In this document: positions 1 to 7,464 of the stretch, piece by piece
Numbering within the stretch: position 1 is the first letter of the stretch
Layout: each line of letters opens with the position of its first letter
NCBI GenBank assembly: GCA_017614505.1
Contig: JAGABT010000008.1
Coordinates: 1-58,341 of the forward strand
Direction: 5' to 3'
From: Selenomonadaceae bacterium
GTDB taxonomy: Bacteria > Bacillota > Negativicutes > Selenomonadales > Selenomonadaceae
DNA: 58,341 bases
Position numbers and translations under genes: made by a program
Notes under the pieces: model-generated
Database searches by the model: none
Told to the model about the DNA's origin: nothing
What the model saw: only the letters and a program-made list of their open reading frames with translations

Positions 1-23
1 CACGTCGTTGCTGAGCAAGCGTA

Positions 24-200
24 CAGAGGCGCGCCATGGACGGCGCGCGGGCCGTCACAGGTCGCCGGATGCGACCTATGCGGCCCAGCTTTCTTTGCCA
101 GCGTTTCTTTCTCGAAAGAAATGCTGAAATACATTTCTTTGCCAGCAGCAAACGCTCCTACTCGTCGCGTCTGCACTTTTTCAAAAGAAATGCTGAAACA
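24..200 (+). repeat. Dispersed three-hairpin intergenic element, copy 1
   Basis: First of seven copies of the same element in this window. Hairpin 1 is GGCGCGCC/GGCGCGC closing an ATGGA loop. Hairpin 2 has outer stem GGGCCG/CGGCCC and inner stem AGGTCGC/GCGACCT around CGGAT. Hairpin 3 is CAGCGTTTCTTTC/GAAAGAAATGCTG. The core ends near 130; a second degenerate hairpin-3 half follows to about 200. It lies upstream of thiM, and no gene is seen in positions 1-311. Confidence 0.85.
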
Positions 201-240
201 AACTAAACGGCGTTGCTTATTTTAGCAGCGCTATTTTTAG

Positions 241-270
241 TTCGACAAATCTGCGAAAATAAACTACAAT
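241..270 (+). promoter_or_regulatory. Putative promoter of thiM-thiE
   Basis: TTCGAC at 241-246 and TACAAT at 265-270 are separated by 18 bp, about 40 bp before the thiM start. The match is moderate. No TPP riboswitch consensus is visible between it and the gene. Confidence 0.45.
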
Positions 271-311
271 TACCGGCGCCGATAAAATGATTTTTAGCTC
301 AGGAGGTTTTT

Positions 312-1145
312 ATGACGGAAAAAATCTTACGCGGAAAAATTCAATCCGCAGTTGAGCAGGTGCGCTCGGAAAATCCAATGGCGCCCTCAATCACGAACAC
401 AGTCACGCAGGATTTCGTAGCGAACGCGCAGCTGGCAGTAGGCGGCTCGGCGGCGATGATTTACCTGCCGGACGAAGGCGAAACTATGGCGCAAATCGCA
501 CCGGCAGTCTATCTGAACATCGGCACGCTCCAGCCGTTCTACGCAGAAACAATCCCGCGAACACTCCGCGCGCTGAAAAAATTCTCAACGCCTTACGTGC
601 TCGACCCCGTAGCAATAGGAATTGGAGTGCTCAGGACGGAACTCTTTTCGCAGATGAAAAATTTCCCGCCAGCCGTGATTCGTGGCAACGCCTCGGAAAT
701 AATCGCGCTGGCTAAACTCTGGGACTTGACGGAATCGGCGAAAGGCAAAACGCGCGGCGTCGATTCAACAGATTCAGTTGGCGCGGCGAAACTTTCAGCG
801 GTCGCACTGGCGAAATTCACCGGCGGCGCAGTCGCAATTTCCGGCGCGGAAGATTTGGTAACGGACGGAAAAGTTTTAGTTTATTCATCGGGCGGCTCGG
901 CGATGCTGTCTAAGATTACCGGCGGCGGCTGCGCATTGGGCGGCGTCATGGCAACATATCTGTCAGTAACAGATTCGCTGACAGCGGCGCTTACCGGAAC
1001 GGCAATTTTCAACTGCGCTGCGTCAACTGCTGAAAAATTTTCCGACGCTCCGGCAAGCTTCAAAGTGAAATTCCTCGACGAACTCTACAAAGTTTCAGCG
1101 GCGGCAGTTGCAGAAAATCCGCTAAGACTGGAGGCGGCGGAATGA
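312..1145 (+). CDS. thiM: Hydroxyethylthiazole kinase ThiM
   Basis: Phosphorylates 4-methyl-5-(2-hydroxyethyl)thiazole with ATP, the salvage route to the thiazole half of thiamine. The 277-residue length is normal. Family motifs are visible: N-terminal VTQDFVANAQLA (31-42), substrate-side DPVAIG (98-103), IRGNASEI (123-130) and the catalytic anion-hole segment TGGGC (203-207), where C207 matches the conserved cysteine; the usual TGTGC is TGGGC here. The start follows AGGAGG with good spacing. The stop overlaps the start of thiE as ATGA, so the two are translationally coupled. thiC, thiD and a ThiW/YkoE-type transporter are not in the window, so this pair alone covers thiazole salvage and condensation. 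Confidence 0.95.
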   Translation: MTEKILRGKIQSAVEQVRSENPMAPSITNTVTQDFVANAQLAVGGSAAMIYLPDEGETMAQIAPAVYLNIGTLQPFYAETIPRTLRALKKFSTPYVLDPVAIGIGVLRTELFSQMKNFPPAVIRGNASEIIALAKLWDLTESAKGKTRGVDSTDSVGAAKLSAVALAKFTGGAVAISGAEDLVTDGKVLVYSSGGSAMLSKITGGGCALGGVMATYLSVTDSLTAALTGTAIFNCAASTAEKFSDAPASFKVKFLDELYKVSAAAVAENPLRLEAAE

Positions 1146-1828
1146 AAAATTTTGACGTATCGGCTTACCTTGTCATTGGCGCTGAAAATACTACGCGCCC
1201 TGTCGAGGAAGTTGTCGCCCTGGCGGTTCGCGCAGGCTTTACCTTCGTGCAGATTCGATCCAAAACTTCCACCGCCCGCGAAATTATTCTGACGCTGAAA
1301 AAGTGCGCTGACGTTATCGCGGGACTTGGCAAAAGTGAAACCGTCGCGCTGGTTGTCAATGACCGGCTGGATATTGCGCTCGCCGCCCGAGAAGCCAGTA
1401 TCAAAGTCGACGGCGTACACGTCGGGCAGGGCGATATTCCGCCGGAAGTCTGCAAAAAATACCTCGGCGAAAATTCAATCGTTGGTTTAAGCGCGCGCAC
1501 TGAAAATCTGCTCGAATACGTCAAAAACGCGAATATTCGCGCTGTAGATTATTTCGGCGCGGGACCGCTGCACGAGACCGCTACGAAGCCCGACTGCGGG
1601 AAAAATTCCAGCGGCGTCGTTATTACGCGCGATTTCGATGAACTTACTGAACTGGCGAAAATCAGCGCGATTCCCGTCGTGGTAGGCGGCGGCGTCAGGG
1701 TGTCAGACATTCCTGCGCTGGCAGCTACGGGCGTCGCCGGCTTTTTCGTAGTCTCGGCGGTTGCTGGCGCTGAAAATCCGTACACAGCGGCACTCGAACT
1801 GGTGAAGGCGTGGCATATTTGCAAATAA
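1142..1828 (+). CDS. thiE: Thiamine-phosphate synthase ThiE
   Basis: Joins hydroxymethylpyrimidine diphosphate to thiazole phosphate to give thiamine phosphate. It is a TIM-barrel enzyme of 228 residues, slightly longer than usual. Diagnostic motifs: VQIRSK (36-41), VNDR (72-75), DGVHVGQGD (90-98), GPLHETATK (141-149; the GPxxxTxTK phosphate-binding motif), VVGGG (180-184) and the terminal phosphate loop VVSAVAGA. The start ATG overlaps the thiM stop. A copy of the dispersed hairpin element follows directly after the gene. Confidence 0.95.
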   Translation: MKNFDVSAYLVIGAENTTRPVEEVVALAVRAGFTFVQIRSKTSTAREIILTLKKCADVIAGLGKSETVALVVNDRLDIALAAREASIKVDGVHVGQGDIPPEVCKKYLGENSIVGLSARTENLLEYVKNANIRAVDYFGAGPLHETATKPDCGKNSSGVVITRDFDELTELAKISAIPVVVGGGVRVSDIPALAATGVAGFFVVSAVAGAENPYTAALELVKAWHICK

Positions 1829-1831
1829 AAA

Positions 1832-1995
1832 AAGAGGCATCCCAAGGACGCACGCGCTTAAGAAGCGCGCCATGGACGGCGCGCGGGCCGTCACAGGTCG
1901 CCGGAAGCGACCTATGCGGCCCAGCTTTCTTTACTAAAGAGCACGCCTTGCTACGCAAGCCGCGCAGGTTACTTTCTTTCTCGAAAGAAAGTGAC
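1832..1995 (+). repeat. Dispersed three-hairpin intergenic element, copy 2
   Basis: Hairpin 1 is GCGCGCC/GGCGCGC around ATGGA. Hairpin 2 is GGGCCG/CGGCCC with inner AGGTCGC/GCGACCT around CGGAA. Hairpin 3 is GTTACTTTCTTTC/GAAAGAAAGTGAC. Before hairpin 1 there is an extra partial unit (aaggacgcacgcgcttaag), also seen in copy 3, and a 40-bp insertion lies before hairpin 3. The element fills the space between the convergent thiE and mscL genes. Confidence 0.85.
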
Positions 1996-2033
1996 AAACA
2001 AACAACCAACCTGCAACTGCCGATGTAAAAATG

Positions 2034-2474
2034 CTATTTCCCAGCAATATCGGACGCGCAGTGCGGACACTTGGTGGCGTCGTCAGCGACAACTTCCTTG
2101 CAGTACGGGCATTTGCGGGGTTCTTTAACAGGAGCCGGTTTGGGCGGCGGCATGATTTTGTTGACCCACTTAATCAGAATGAAAATCGCGGTCGCCACAA
2201 TCAGGAAGTCGAGGCAGGTATTTATGAAGGCGCCGTAAGCGATAATTGGCGCGCCCGCCTCCTTCGCAGCGGCGTAAGTTTCGTAGTCAGTGCCGGAAAG
2301 ATTTATGTACAAATTGGAAAAGTCGATTTTGCCGAGCATAAGACCCAGCGGCGGCATGAGAATATCAGACGTGAACGACGAAACGATTTTGCCGAACGCC
2401 GCGCCGATAACAACGCCCGTTGCCATGTCGACGACGTTGCCGCGCATGATAAACTTTTTAAATTCTTCAAACAA
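2034..2474 (-). CDS. mscL: Large-conductance mechanosensitive channel MscL with zinc ribbon
   Basis: Homopentameric inner-membrane channel that opens under hypo-osmotic membrane tension. The N-terminal helix and TM1 (FKKFIMRGNVVDMATGVVIG, 5-24) are typical, and TM2 spans roughly 78-105. The protein has 146 residues. Unlike the E. coli protein it ends in a treble-clef zinc ribbon with CPYC (122-125) and CPHC (136-139), a tail found in some family members. The start codon is TTG behind AGGAGG with 8-nt spacing, 12 nt after the upstream reductase stop, so the two form an operon. Confidence 0.95.
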   Translation of the reverse strand: MFEEFKKFIMRGNVVDMATGVVIGAAFGKIVSSFTSDILMPPLGLMLGKIDFSNLYINLSGTDYETYAAAKEAGAPIIAYGAFINTCLDFLIVATAIFILIKWVNKIMPPPKPAPVKEPRKCPYCKEVVADDATKCPHCASDIAGK

Positions 2475-2486
2475 AATAAATTCCTC

Positions 2487-3365
2487 CTAATCAATGACGC
2501 CGTAATATTTCAGCAGAGCCTGAGTGCCTTCGGAACCCAGACCGGCGTTTTCCATTTTGCGAATTTCGTGTAGAACCAGCGCGAGAACTGGCAAAGCCTG
2601 CCCATAAGCCGTGGCGGTTTCGTTGCCGATAGCCAAATCCTTGCCGAGGTGCTTGAGCATAAAGCCAGGCTTAAAATCGCCGTCAAGCCCGCGCCGCGCA
2701 ACGCCCGTCATTTGAACGCTGCCAGCCGCGCCGGTAGAAATTGCGGCGTAAACTTTTTCAATGTCAAGCCCCGAAGCCTTAGCATAAGCGAACGCCTCGC
2801 AGGCACCGGCTAAAGCGCCGGCAATGGCTATCTGGTTGCACGCCTTAGTTTTCTGACCGGCACCAGCTCCGCCTTCGTGGACGATATTTTTACCGAGGAC
2901 TTCAAAGACCGGCTTGAGCGCGTTGAAATCAGCCTCGTCGCCGCCGACTAAAATCGTGAGCGTAGCATTTTTCGCGCCGGTATCGCCGCCGGTAACTGGA
3001 GCGTCGACCGCGTGCAGATTTTTCGCCTTAGCCGCCGCGTAAATTTTTTCAGCAACAACCGGCGAAGAAGTTGTCATGTCGACGAGGTACGCGCCGCTTT
3101 GCGCAGAATCGACAATCCCGCCTTCCGCCAGATAAACCTGCTCCACGTCCTTCGGGTAGCCGACGATTGTAATAACAACGTCCTGCCCCTTCGCGCAGTC
3201 GCCGGCGGATTCGCACCAGCGCGCGCCGCGTTCGATTAAAGGCTGTGCTTTAGATTTCGTGCGGTTGTACACGCTGACTTCAAAGCCCGCGTCCAGCAGG
3301 TGTCCGACCATCGCCGACCCCATAATCCCCGTGCCGACGAAGCCGATTTTTTTCAGTTCAGACAT
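2487..3365 (-). CDS. NAD(P)-dependent beta-hydroxyacid dehydrogenase (GarR / 3-hydroxyisobutyrate dehydrogenase family)
   Basis: Two-domain oxidoreductase of the tartronate-semialdehyde reductase/hydroxyisobutyrate dehydrogenase family. With the ATG start (292 residues) it shows the Rossmann motif GFVGTGIMG (8-16), substrate-site DAPVTGGDTGA (121-131) and the catalytic lysine segment GAGQKTKACNQ with K172. The start at 3365 is preferred because GGAAG lies 11 nt upstream; a GTG four codons earlier would sit directly on that ribosome site. The natural substrate cannot be told from sequence. It is co-transcribed with mscL. No glycerate or tartronate pathway genes are adjacent. Confidence 0.85.
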   Translation of the reverse strand: MSELKKIGFVGTGIMGSAMVGHLLDAGFEVSVYNRTKSKAQPLIERGARWCESAGDCAKGQDVVITIVGYPKDVEQVYLAEGGIVDSAQSGAYLVDMTTSSPVVAEKIYAAAKAKNLHAVDAPVTGGDTGAKNATLTILVGGDEADFNALKPVFEVLGKNIVHEGGAGAGQKTKACNQIAIAGALAGACEAFAYAKASGLDIEKVYAAISTGAAGSVQMTGVARRGLDGDFKPGFMLKHLGKDLAIGNETATAYGQALPVLALVLHEIRKMENAGLGSEGTQALLKYYGVID

Positions 3366-3492
3366 TCTTAAAATCACTTCCTTTCAAACAGCGGCAAGTA
3401 TACCACGTTCCTCTGCGTTTTTCAATCTGCTGGCAGGATTTTTTTCCGCCGCGTCGAAGTTTGAAATTCCGATAAAATAAAATCTGGAGCGA

Positions 3493-3774
3493 ATGGGATT
3501 GATTTTTTTTCTGATAGTATCCGCTGTAATGGGCGCAACAATTTTCCTGGTACTCAGAATTTCAAATCGATTCGGACTGAAAATCCACGGCGGCGCGCTG
3601 GCAGTTACAGCGGTACTTTCGCTCTTAGTGGACTTGCTGGCGATAAAACTTTCGCCGGTTCCTGATAAATGGTACTTCATTCGCCTGTTCGCATTAATTT
3701 TCGTGGCGGCAGCGGCTGTGACGGCATTTAACAAATTTTTAACCGAAACTGAAATTGAAAGCCGTCACGAATGA
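3493..3774 (+). CDS. Small integral membrane protein
   Basis: 93 residues with three hydrophobic stretches: about 3-20, 35-53 and 64-82. The short charged tail is ETEIESRHE. The start follows CTGGAGCG. The function is not recognised. It lies directly upstream of the PRC-barrel gene, with about 30 nt between them, and probably shares its transcript. It could be a membrane partner for that protein, but nothing in the sequence proves this. Confidence 0.7.
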   Translation: MGLIFFLIVSAVMGATIFLVLRISNRFGLKIHGGALAVTAVLSLLVDLLAIKLSPVPDKWYFIRLFALIFVAAAAVTAFNKFLTETEIESRHE

Positions 3775-3803
3775 TTTTGCGGCATAAACTAACTGGAGGT
3801 ACA

Positions 3804-4751
3804 ATGATGAAAAAAAGTACAGAAATTCTCGGTTTGCCAATAATCAGCATAACTGAAGGGCGCGAACTCGGCTTGAGCCAGACCCTTCTGATTGACGCTA
3901 AAAAAAGACTCGTCGCCGCAATTACGATTGAGGACGAGGACTGGTATCGCGGCGTCAAGCTAATTCCGTTTGAATCGATCGTCGTTATCGGCGAGGACGC
4001 GATTATCATTACCAGCAGCGAAAATATTCTGCGCTACGACGCCGACGCCAGCTACGAAAGCCTGCTCGACGCCAATATTCGCGTGCTGGGCACTAAGGCG
4101 ATTACCAAAAGCGGCACGATTAAGGGCAAGGTGACCGAGATTTTCATTGGCGACGATGGCAAAATTGAAAAATGCGCGGTTATGGCGCCGGACGGCACCG
4201 CCAGCGAAATTTCTGCGGACGAGGTTGCCATTTTCGGCAAGCAGGTTACGATGATTGACTCCGACGCAAAAAAAAAGCCCGTGATTGAACCGACGGCTCC
4301 GGCTAACAGTTTTGCCGCCGAAGAACTGCTGGAACTTCCGACGCCGGAAATTTCGACGCAGGAAGGCTACACCGAATCGCTGGAGGAACTTGACGCCGCG
4401 GCGGTTGAACCTGCGCCGGATTTAGACCCCGACGAAGATGACGAAGAAGAAGAAACAATAAAGCCTACGACGGAACAGGCGGAAGCATTGAAGGCGGCAC
4501 TCAAGCGCGCGATAGAAAAAGGCACCGGCGGCGGTAAGGGGTCAAAGAAAAACAGCCCTGCGCAGTCGAAAAGACTTACCGTCGACGAAAAACGCCCGCT
4601 GATGCTGCTCGGTAAAAAGGCAGCGCGGACGATTAAAGCCAGTACCGGCGCGGTTATCGTGGAAGCCGGCGCGGAAATTACCGAAGAAGTTCTGCAGAAA
4701 GCGCGGCTCGCCGATAAATTTATCGAACTGTCAATGAACTGCGTACCGTGA
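3804..4751 (+). CDS. PRC-barrel domain protein
   Basis: Contains two PRC-barrel-like modules, the first around residues 6-75 (starting EILGLPIISITEGRELG) and the second around 86-150 (NIRVLGTKAITKSGTIKGKV). A very acidic linker follows (PDLDPDEDDEEEE, about 205-220), then a basic stretch and a C-terminal 60-residue domain. PRC barrels are small adaptor folds in RimM, photosynthetic reaction centre H and many unassigned proteins. Two adjacent ATG codons (3804, 3807) follow GGAGG at 3795-3799; the second has better spacing. The last domain resembles a hammerhead/biotinyl-like element (TGAVIVEAGAEITEEVLQKA). The role is unknown. Confidence 0.8.
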   Translation: MMKKSTEILGLPIISITEGRELGLSQTLLIDAKKRLVAAITIEDEDWYRGVKLIPFESIVVIGEDAIIITSSENILRYDADASYESLLDANIRVLGTKAITKSGTIKGKVTEIFIGDDGKIEKCAVMAPDGTASEISADEVAIFGKQVTMIDSDAKKKPVIEPTAPANSFAAEELLELPTPEISTQEGYTESLEELDAAAVEPAPDLDPDEDDEEEETIKPTTEQAEALKAALKRAIEKGTGGGKGSKKNSPAQSKRLTVDEKRPLMLLGKKAARTIKASTGAVIVEAGAEITEEVLQKARLADKFIELSMNCVP

Positions 4752-4756
4752 AAAAA

Positions 4757-4797
4757 ACGGACTCGCTCCGCGAAGGATTGAGCCCGCTTTTTAATTT
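4757..4797. terminator. Bidirectional intrinsic terminator
   Basis: GGACTC...GAGCCC hairpin with inner TCC/GGA and loop GCGA, flanked by A-rich sequence on the left and T-rich sequence on the right. It ends the PRC-barrel gene on plus and the STAS-kinase gene on minus. Confidence 0.75.
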
Positions 4798-5949
4798 TCA
4801 GAAATCCAGCGCGATTATCCCCTGCGCCCACGCCTGTTTCAATAACGCCTGGTAGTTTACTATCGCCTGCGGCGGCAGCGTTCTTTTGGTTGTTGAAAAC
4901 AGCACCTGTATCAGCGCGAACGGCGATATTTCCTGATCGAAATGCGCCAGCGTCGCCGCGTCTTTCGTGTTGAAGTATTCCTGCGCGAAAGTTTGCCAGA
5001 AAATTTCCGGCATGACTGTCGGTCCCATGTAAGATTTTTTGTTGAACCGCTGCAGAATCCGCCGCCGTATCTCGTACATGAAATAAATCCACGAAATGTC
5101 GAAAATCGGATGTCCGCAGGAAATTTCACCCATGTCGATTAGCAGAAAGTTCCCGTCCTGCACAATGACGTTGCTCAGATTCAAGTCGCCGTGAGAAAAA
5201 TTCCTGCGCTCCGGCACGCTCTCTAAAAATTTCATCATAATTTCGCGCGTTTCGGCGTCAACTGCCGTGATTTTTTTGCAGGTTTCGATTCGCTGCTGGA
5301 GACCGCTTGCGCCGTCGAACTCAATTTGGTGCTGTTTTTTAACGAAGTCGGCAAATTTTTTCGTGTAAGGCTCAATCTCGGCGGGATTTTCGATAAGAAT
5401 TTTATCAAGCGAAACGGCGTTCAGCAGTTCGTAAACGATACCGAAATTTTCGCCGATGCGCACAACGTCATAAGCAATCGCCGTATCCAGCCCGCTCAGA
5501 AAAGCCTGCTGGCTGTTGGCGCGCTCAAGCTGAACGTCCGCCAGCGTCCAGTTATCGTTGTAGACCTTCAGAATATTTTCCGCGTCGAGCCGGTAAACGA
5601 CGCCGCTGGTGCCTTTGCCAATTTGCTGTAGTCCGTCGACTGAAATCCGGCGCATTTTTTTCTGCACGTCGAAAAAATTGGTAAAGCCGGAGGTCTCGAA
5701 AACTTCCGCAACGTCCTTTGAAACGTTCCTGACGACCAGATTTTTCTTCATGCGCTTCCTGAACTTCAGCAAAATTCTCAGCCCGATGCTGGAAATGTAC
5801 TCCAGATTTTCCGCGTCAAATGCAAGATTCAGCGCCGGATTAGCCGCCACGAATTTATTTATCGCCGCCTCAACCTCGGCGGAATTGTTCGTGTCGACGC
5901 GTTTATCGAAAAAAATTACCAGATTTTCGCCTTCAACCTGCGAAGTCAT
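4798..5949 (-). CDS. STAS domain fused to an aminoglycoside-phosphotransferase-like kinase
   Basis: 383 residues. Residues 1-95 form a STAS (anti-sigma antagonist) domain with the acceptor-type segment YISSIGLRIL (51-60), in which S53/S54 sit where SpoIIAA-type proteins are phosphorylated. Residues 105-383 form a protein-kinase-like phosphotransferase fold: glycine loop GKGTSG (111-116), catalytic loop HGDLNLSN (253-260) and metal-binding IDMGE (271-275). This resembles the APH/choline kinase type families rather than HPK anti-sigma kinases. A STAS target and a phosphotransferase on one chain suggests self-contained signalling. No SpoIIE-like phosphatase or sigma factor is nearby. The start follows GGGAGG, directly behind the rplT terminator. 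Confidence 0.8.
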   Translation of the reverse strand: MTSQVEGENLVIFFDKRVDTNNSAEVEAAINKFVAANPALNLAFDAENLEYISSIGLRILLKFRKRMKKNLVVRNVSKDVAEVFETSGFTNFFDVQKKMRRISVDGLQQIGKGTSGVVYRLDAENILKVYNDNWTLADVQLERANSQQAFLSGLDTAIAYDVVRIGENFGIVYELLNAVSLDKILIENPAEIEPYTKKFADFVKKQHQIEFDGASGLQQRIETCKKITAVDAETREIMMKFLESVPERRNFSHGDLNLSNVIVQDGNFLLIDMGEISCGHPIFDISWIYFMYEIRRRILQRFNKKSYMGPTVMPEIFWQTFAQEYFNTKDAATLAHFDQEISPFALIQVLFSTTKRTLPPQAIVNYQALLKQAWAQGIIALDF

Positions 5950-5965
5950 AAAGTTTCCTCCCTAC

Positions 5966-6008
5966 TAAAAAGGGCTCTCTCCGCGAAGGATTGAGCCCGC
6001 TTTTTTTC
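5966..6008 (-). terminator. Terminator of the infC-rpmI-rplT operon
   Basis: GGGCTC...GAGCCC stem with inner TCC/GGA, GCGA loop, and runs of T on both sides. It is nearly the same sequence as the element at 4757-4797, so the STAS-kinase gene is bracketed by two related terminators. Confidence 0.85.
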
Positions 6009-6021
6009 TGTCGGTATTCAA

Positions 6022-6375
6022 TTAAATATTTTTCTTGGCAATTTCGACGAGTTTGGTGAACGCCGCCGCGTCGGTAACAGCAAGGTCAGCCATCATCTTG
6101 CGGTCGACGGCAACGCCGGCTTTCGTAAGACCGCAGATAAGGCGGCTGTAGGAAATGCCGTTGAGGCGCGCCGCCGCGTTAATGCGTGCGATCCAAAGGC
6201 GGCGGAATTCGCGTTTCTTAACTTTTCTGTCGCGGTAGGCGTACTGCCCCGCCTTCATGATTGATTCGTTGGCTTTTTTAAACTGTTTACTTCTGGCTCC
6301 GCGATAGCCTTTCGCGAGCTTGAGAATTTTTTTATGGCGTCTGTGAGCGGTGACGCCTGTCTTTATTCTAGGCAC
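6022..6375 (-). CDS. rplT: 50S ribosomal protein L20
   Basis: Early assembly protein of the large subunit that binds 23S rRNA. 117 residues with a typical basic N-terminus ([20 protein letters not shown]) and the conserved RKFRR-like and [11 protein letters not shown] segments. The GTG start at 6375 is chosen over an upstream TTG because L20 proteins begin MPR and GGAGG lies 8 nt before it. The ribosome site overlaps the rpmI stop codon. In many Firmicutes L20 represses this operon through its leader. Confidence 0.97.
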   Translation of the reverse strand: MPRIKTGVTAHRRHKKILKLAKGYRGARSKQFKKANESIMKAGQYAYRDRKVKKREFRRLWIARINAAARLNGISYSRLICGLTKAGVAVDRKMMADLAVTDAAAFTKLVEIAKKNI

Positions 6376-6387
6376 AATCAAAACCTC

Positions 6388-6585
6388 CTATGCGTAAGGG
6401 AGCATTTTTTTAACGTTCGCGCGGTCGGACGCCGAGGCGAGCGTAGCTTTGCGGAGATTTCTCTTGCGTTTGCGGGATTTCTTCTCCAGAATGTGGCTCT
6501 TGTAAGCTTTATTGCGTTTAAATTCGCCGCTGCCGGTCACGGTGAAGCGTTTAGCTGTCGCTCTGTGGGTCTTTATCTTGGGCAT
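6388..6585 (-). CDS. rpmI: 50S ribosomal protein L35
   Basis: 65 residues beginning [14 protein letters not shown], the conserved L35 N-terminus. The start at 6585 follows AGGAGG. The first 35 nt overlap the end of infC in another frame, so its ribosome site lies inside the infC coding region. Gene order infC-rpmI-rplT is the standard bacterial one. Confidence 0.97.
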   Translation of the reverse strand: MPKIKTHRATAKRFTVTGSGEFKRNKAYKSHILEKKSRKRKRNLRKATLASASDRANVKKMLPYA

Positions 6586-7132
6586 TGGCAACTCCTCCTT
6601 TTTTACTTTTTTTAGCATTTTGCGCCTTAGGAGAGAGAATCATGGTCATGTTTTTTCCTTCGAGCTTGGCAGTGCGTTCGACGCTGACGGTTTCTTCAAG
6701 CGCCTTAGCGATTTTGTCGAGAACGGCGTTGCCAATTTCGGGGTGCGAAAGTTCCCGCCCGCGAAACATGATTGTAACCTTAACCTTGTTGCCCTCTTCG
6801 ATAAAACGCTGCGCACTCTTGAGCTTAACGTCGAAATCGTGCTGCTCGATATTGGGTCTGAGTTTGACTTCCTTCACCGTAACGACTTTCTGCTTTTTGC
6901 GCGCTTCCTTGTCGCGTTTCTGCTGTTCGTAGCGGTACTTGCCAAAGTCCATGATGCGGCAAACCGGCGGTCTGGCTTTTGGCGCAACTTCAACAAGATC
7001 CAGATGCTGTTCTTCCGCAAGCCTGAGGGCGTCACGTGTCAGCATAATTCCCAGCTGCTCGCCGTTCGCGTCAGTAACTCTGACTTCGCGAATGCGAATT
7101 TCCTCGTTGATTCTCAAACTGTCCCTGCTAAT
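6551..7132 (-). CDS. infC: Translation initiation factor IF-3, ATT start
   Basis: Prevents premature subunit joining and checks the start codon. Both domains are present: N-terminal [20 protein letters not shown] and C-terminal domain with [19 protein letters not shown]. There is no ATG near the expected N-terminus. An ATT codon at 7132-7130 lies 10 nt after AGGAGG and gives [12 protein letters not shown], matching IF-3 proteins; ATT starts are known for infC and allow autoregulation. A GTG at 7177 would fall in the loop of the leader terminator and is rejected. The C-terminus carries a lysine-rich extension that runs 35 nt into rpmI. Confidence 0.93.
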   Translation of the reverse strand: MSRDSLRINEEIRIREVRVTDANGEQLGIMLTRDALRLAEEQHLDLVEVAPKARPPVCRIMDFGKYRYEQQKRDKEARKKQKVVTVKEVKLRPNIEQHDFDVKLKSAQRFIEEGNKVKVTIMFRGRELSHPEIGNAVLDKIAKALEETVSVERTAKLEGKNMTMILSPKAQNAKKSKKGGVANAQDKDPQSDS

Positions 7133-7158
7133 TGTAAATACACCTCCTGCGGCGCCAT

Positions 7159-7187
7159 AAAAAACTAAAGGCGGCACAAAGCCACCT
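7159..7187 (-). terminator. Leader attenuator upstream of infC
   Basis: Perfect 7-bp stem AGGTGGC/GCCGCCT (one G-T pair), loop TTTGT, followed by a T-rich tract (TTTAGTTTTTT), located between the operon promoter and the infC ribosome site. This fits transcription attenuation of infC-rpmI-rplT, as described for L20-controlled leaders in Firmicutes. The ~180-nt leader (about 7133-7315) holds no gene. Confidence 0.8.
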
Positions 7188-7321
7188 CAACTCTCAATAT
7201 GACGGCTAACGCCGAAACTTGAAACCGCGCCAACTCATTTCTACGCAATCCGCTCAGGAAAGCAGGCGTTGCTGCGCAAGGTCGACGGGTGAGAGTCGAT
7301 GACTTCTGCTTAACGCCCGCA

Positions 7322-7350
7322 AGTTTAGCATACCAGCTCCCAGCTGTCAA
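7322..7350 (-). promoter_or_regulatory. Promoter of infC-rpmI-rplT
   Basis: On the minus strand TTGACA (7345-7350) and TAAACT (7322-7327) are separated by exactly 17 bp. Transcription would start near 7315 and produce a leader of about 180 nt ending in the attenuator. Confidence 0.85.
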
Positions 7351-7366
7351 GCCGCCAAATTTTTCT

Positions 7367-7394
7367 TTGCATTTCGGAAAATCTGTGGTATCAT
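7367..7394 (+). promoter_or_regulatory. Promoter of ndh
   Basis: TTGCAT (7367-7372) and TATCAT (7389-7394) with 16-bp spacing, divergent from the infC promoter. It lies about 70 bp before the ndh start. Confidence 0.65.
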
Positions 7395-7464
7395 AGCGGC
7401 AATTTAAAATTGATTCAACTTGAGGAATTGTTTTCGTTATAAAAATTTTTGGGAGGTCTTCTTG

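Noticed and set aside
200..311. TPP riboswitch before thiM
   Set aside because: The thi-box consensus (CTGAGA ... CTGATCTGGATAAT) is absent; only a promoter-like pair and AGGAGG are visible.
1810..2028. Small protein spanning dispersed element copy 2
   Set aside because: The frame runs through the hairpin element and is not kept in the other copies; no ribosome site.
6551..7177. 208-residue IF-3 with GTG start at 7177
   Set aside because: The start would lie in the loop of the leader terminator, and the extra residues (PPLVFYGAAGGVF) are not IF-3-like.
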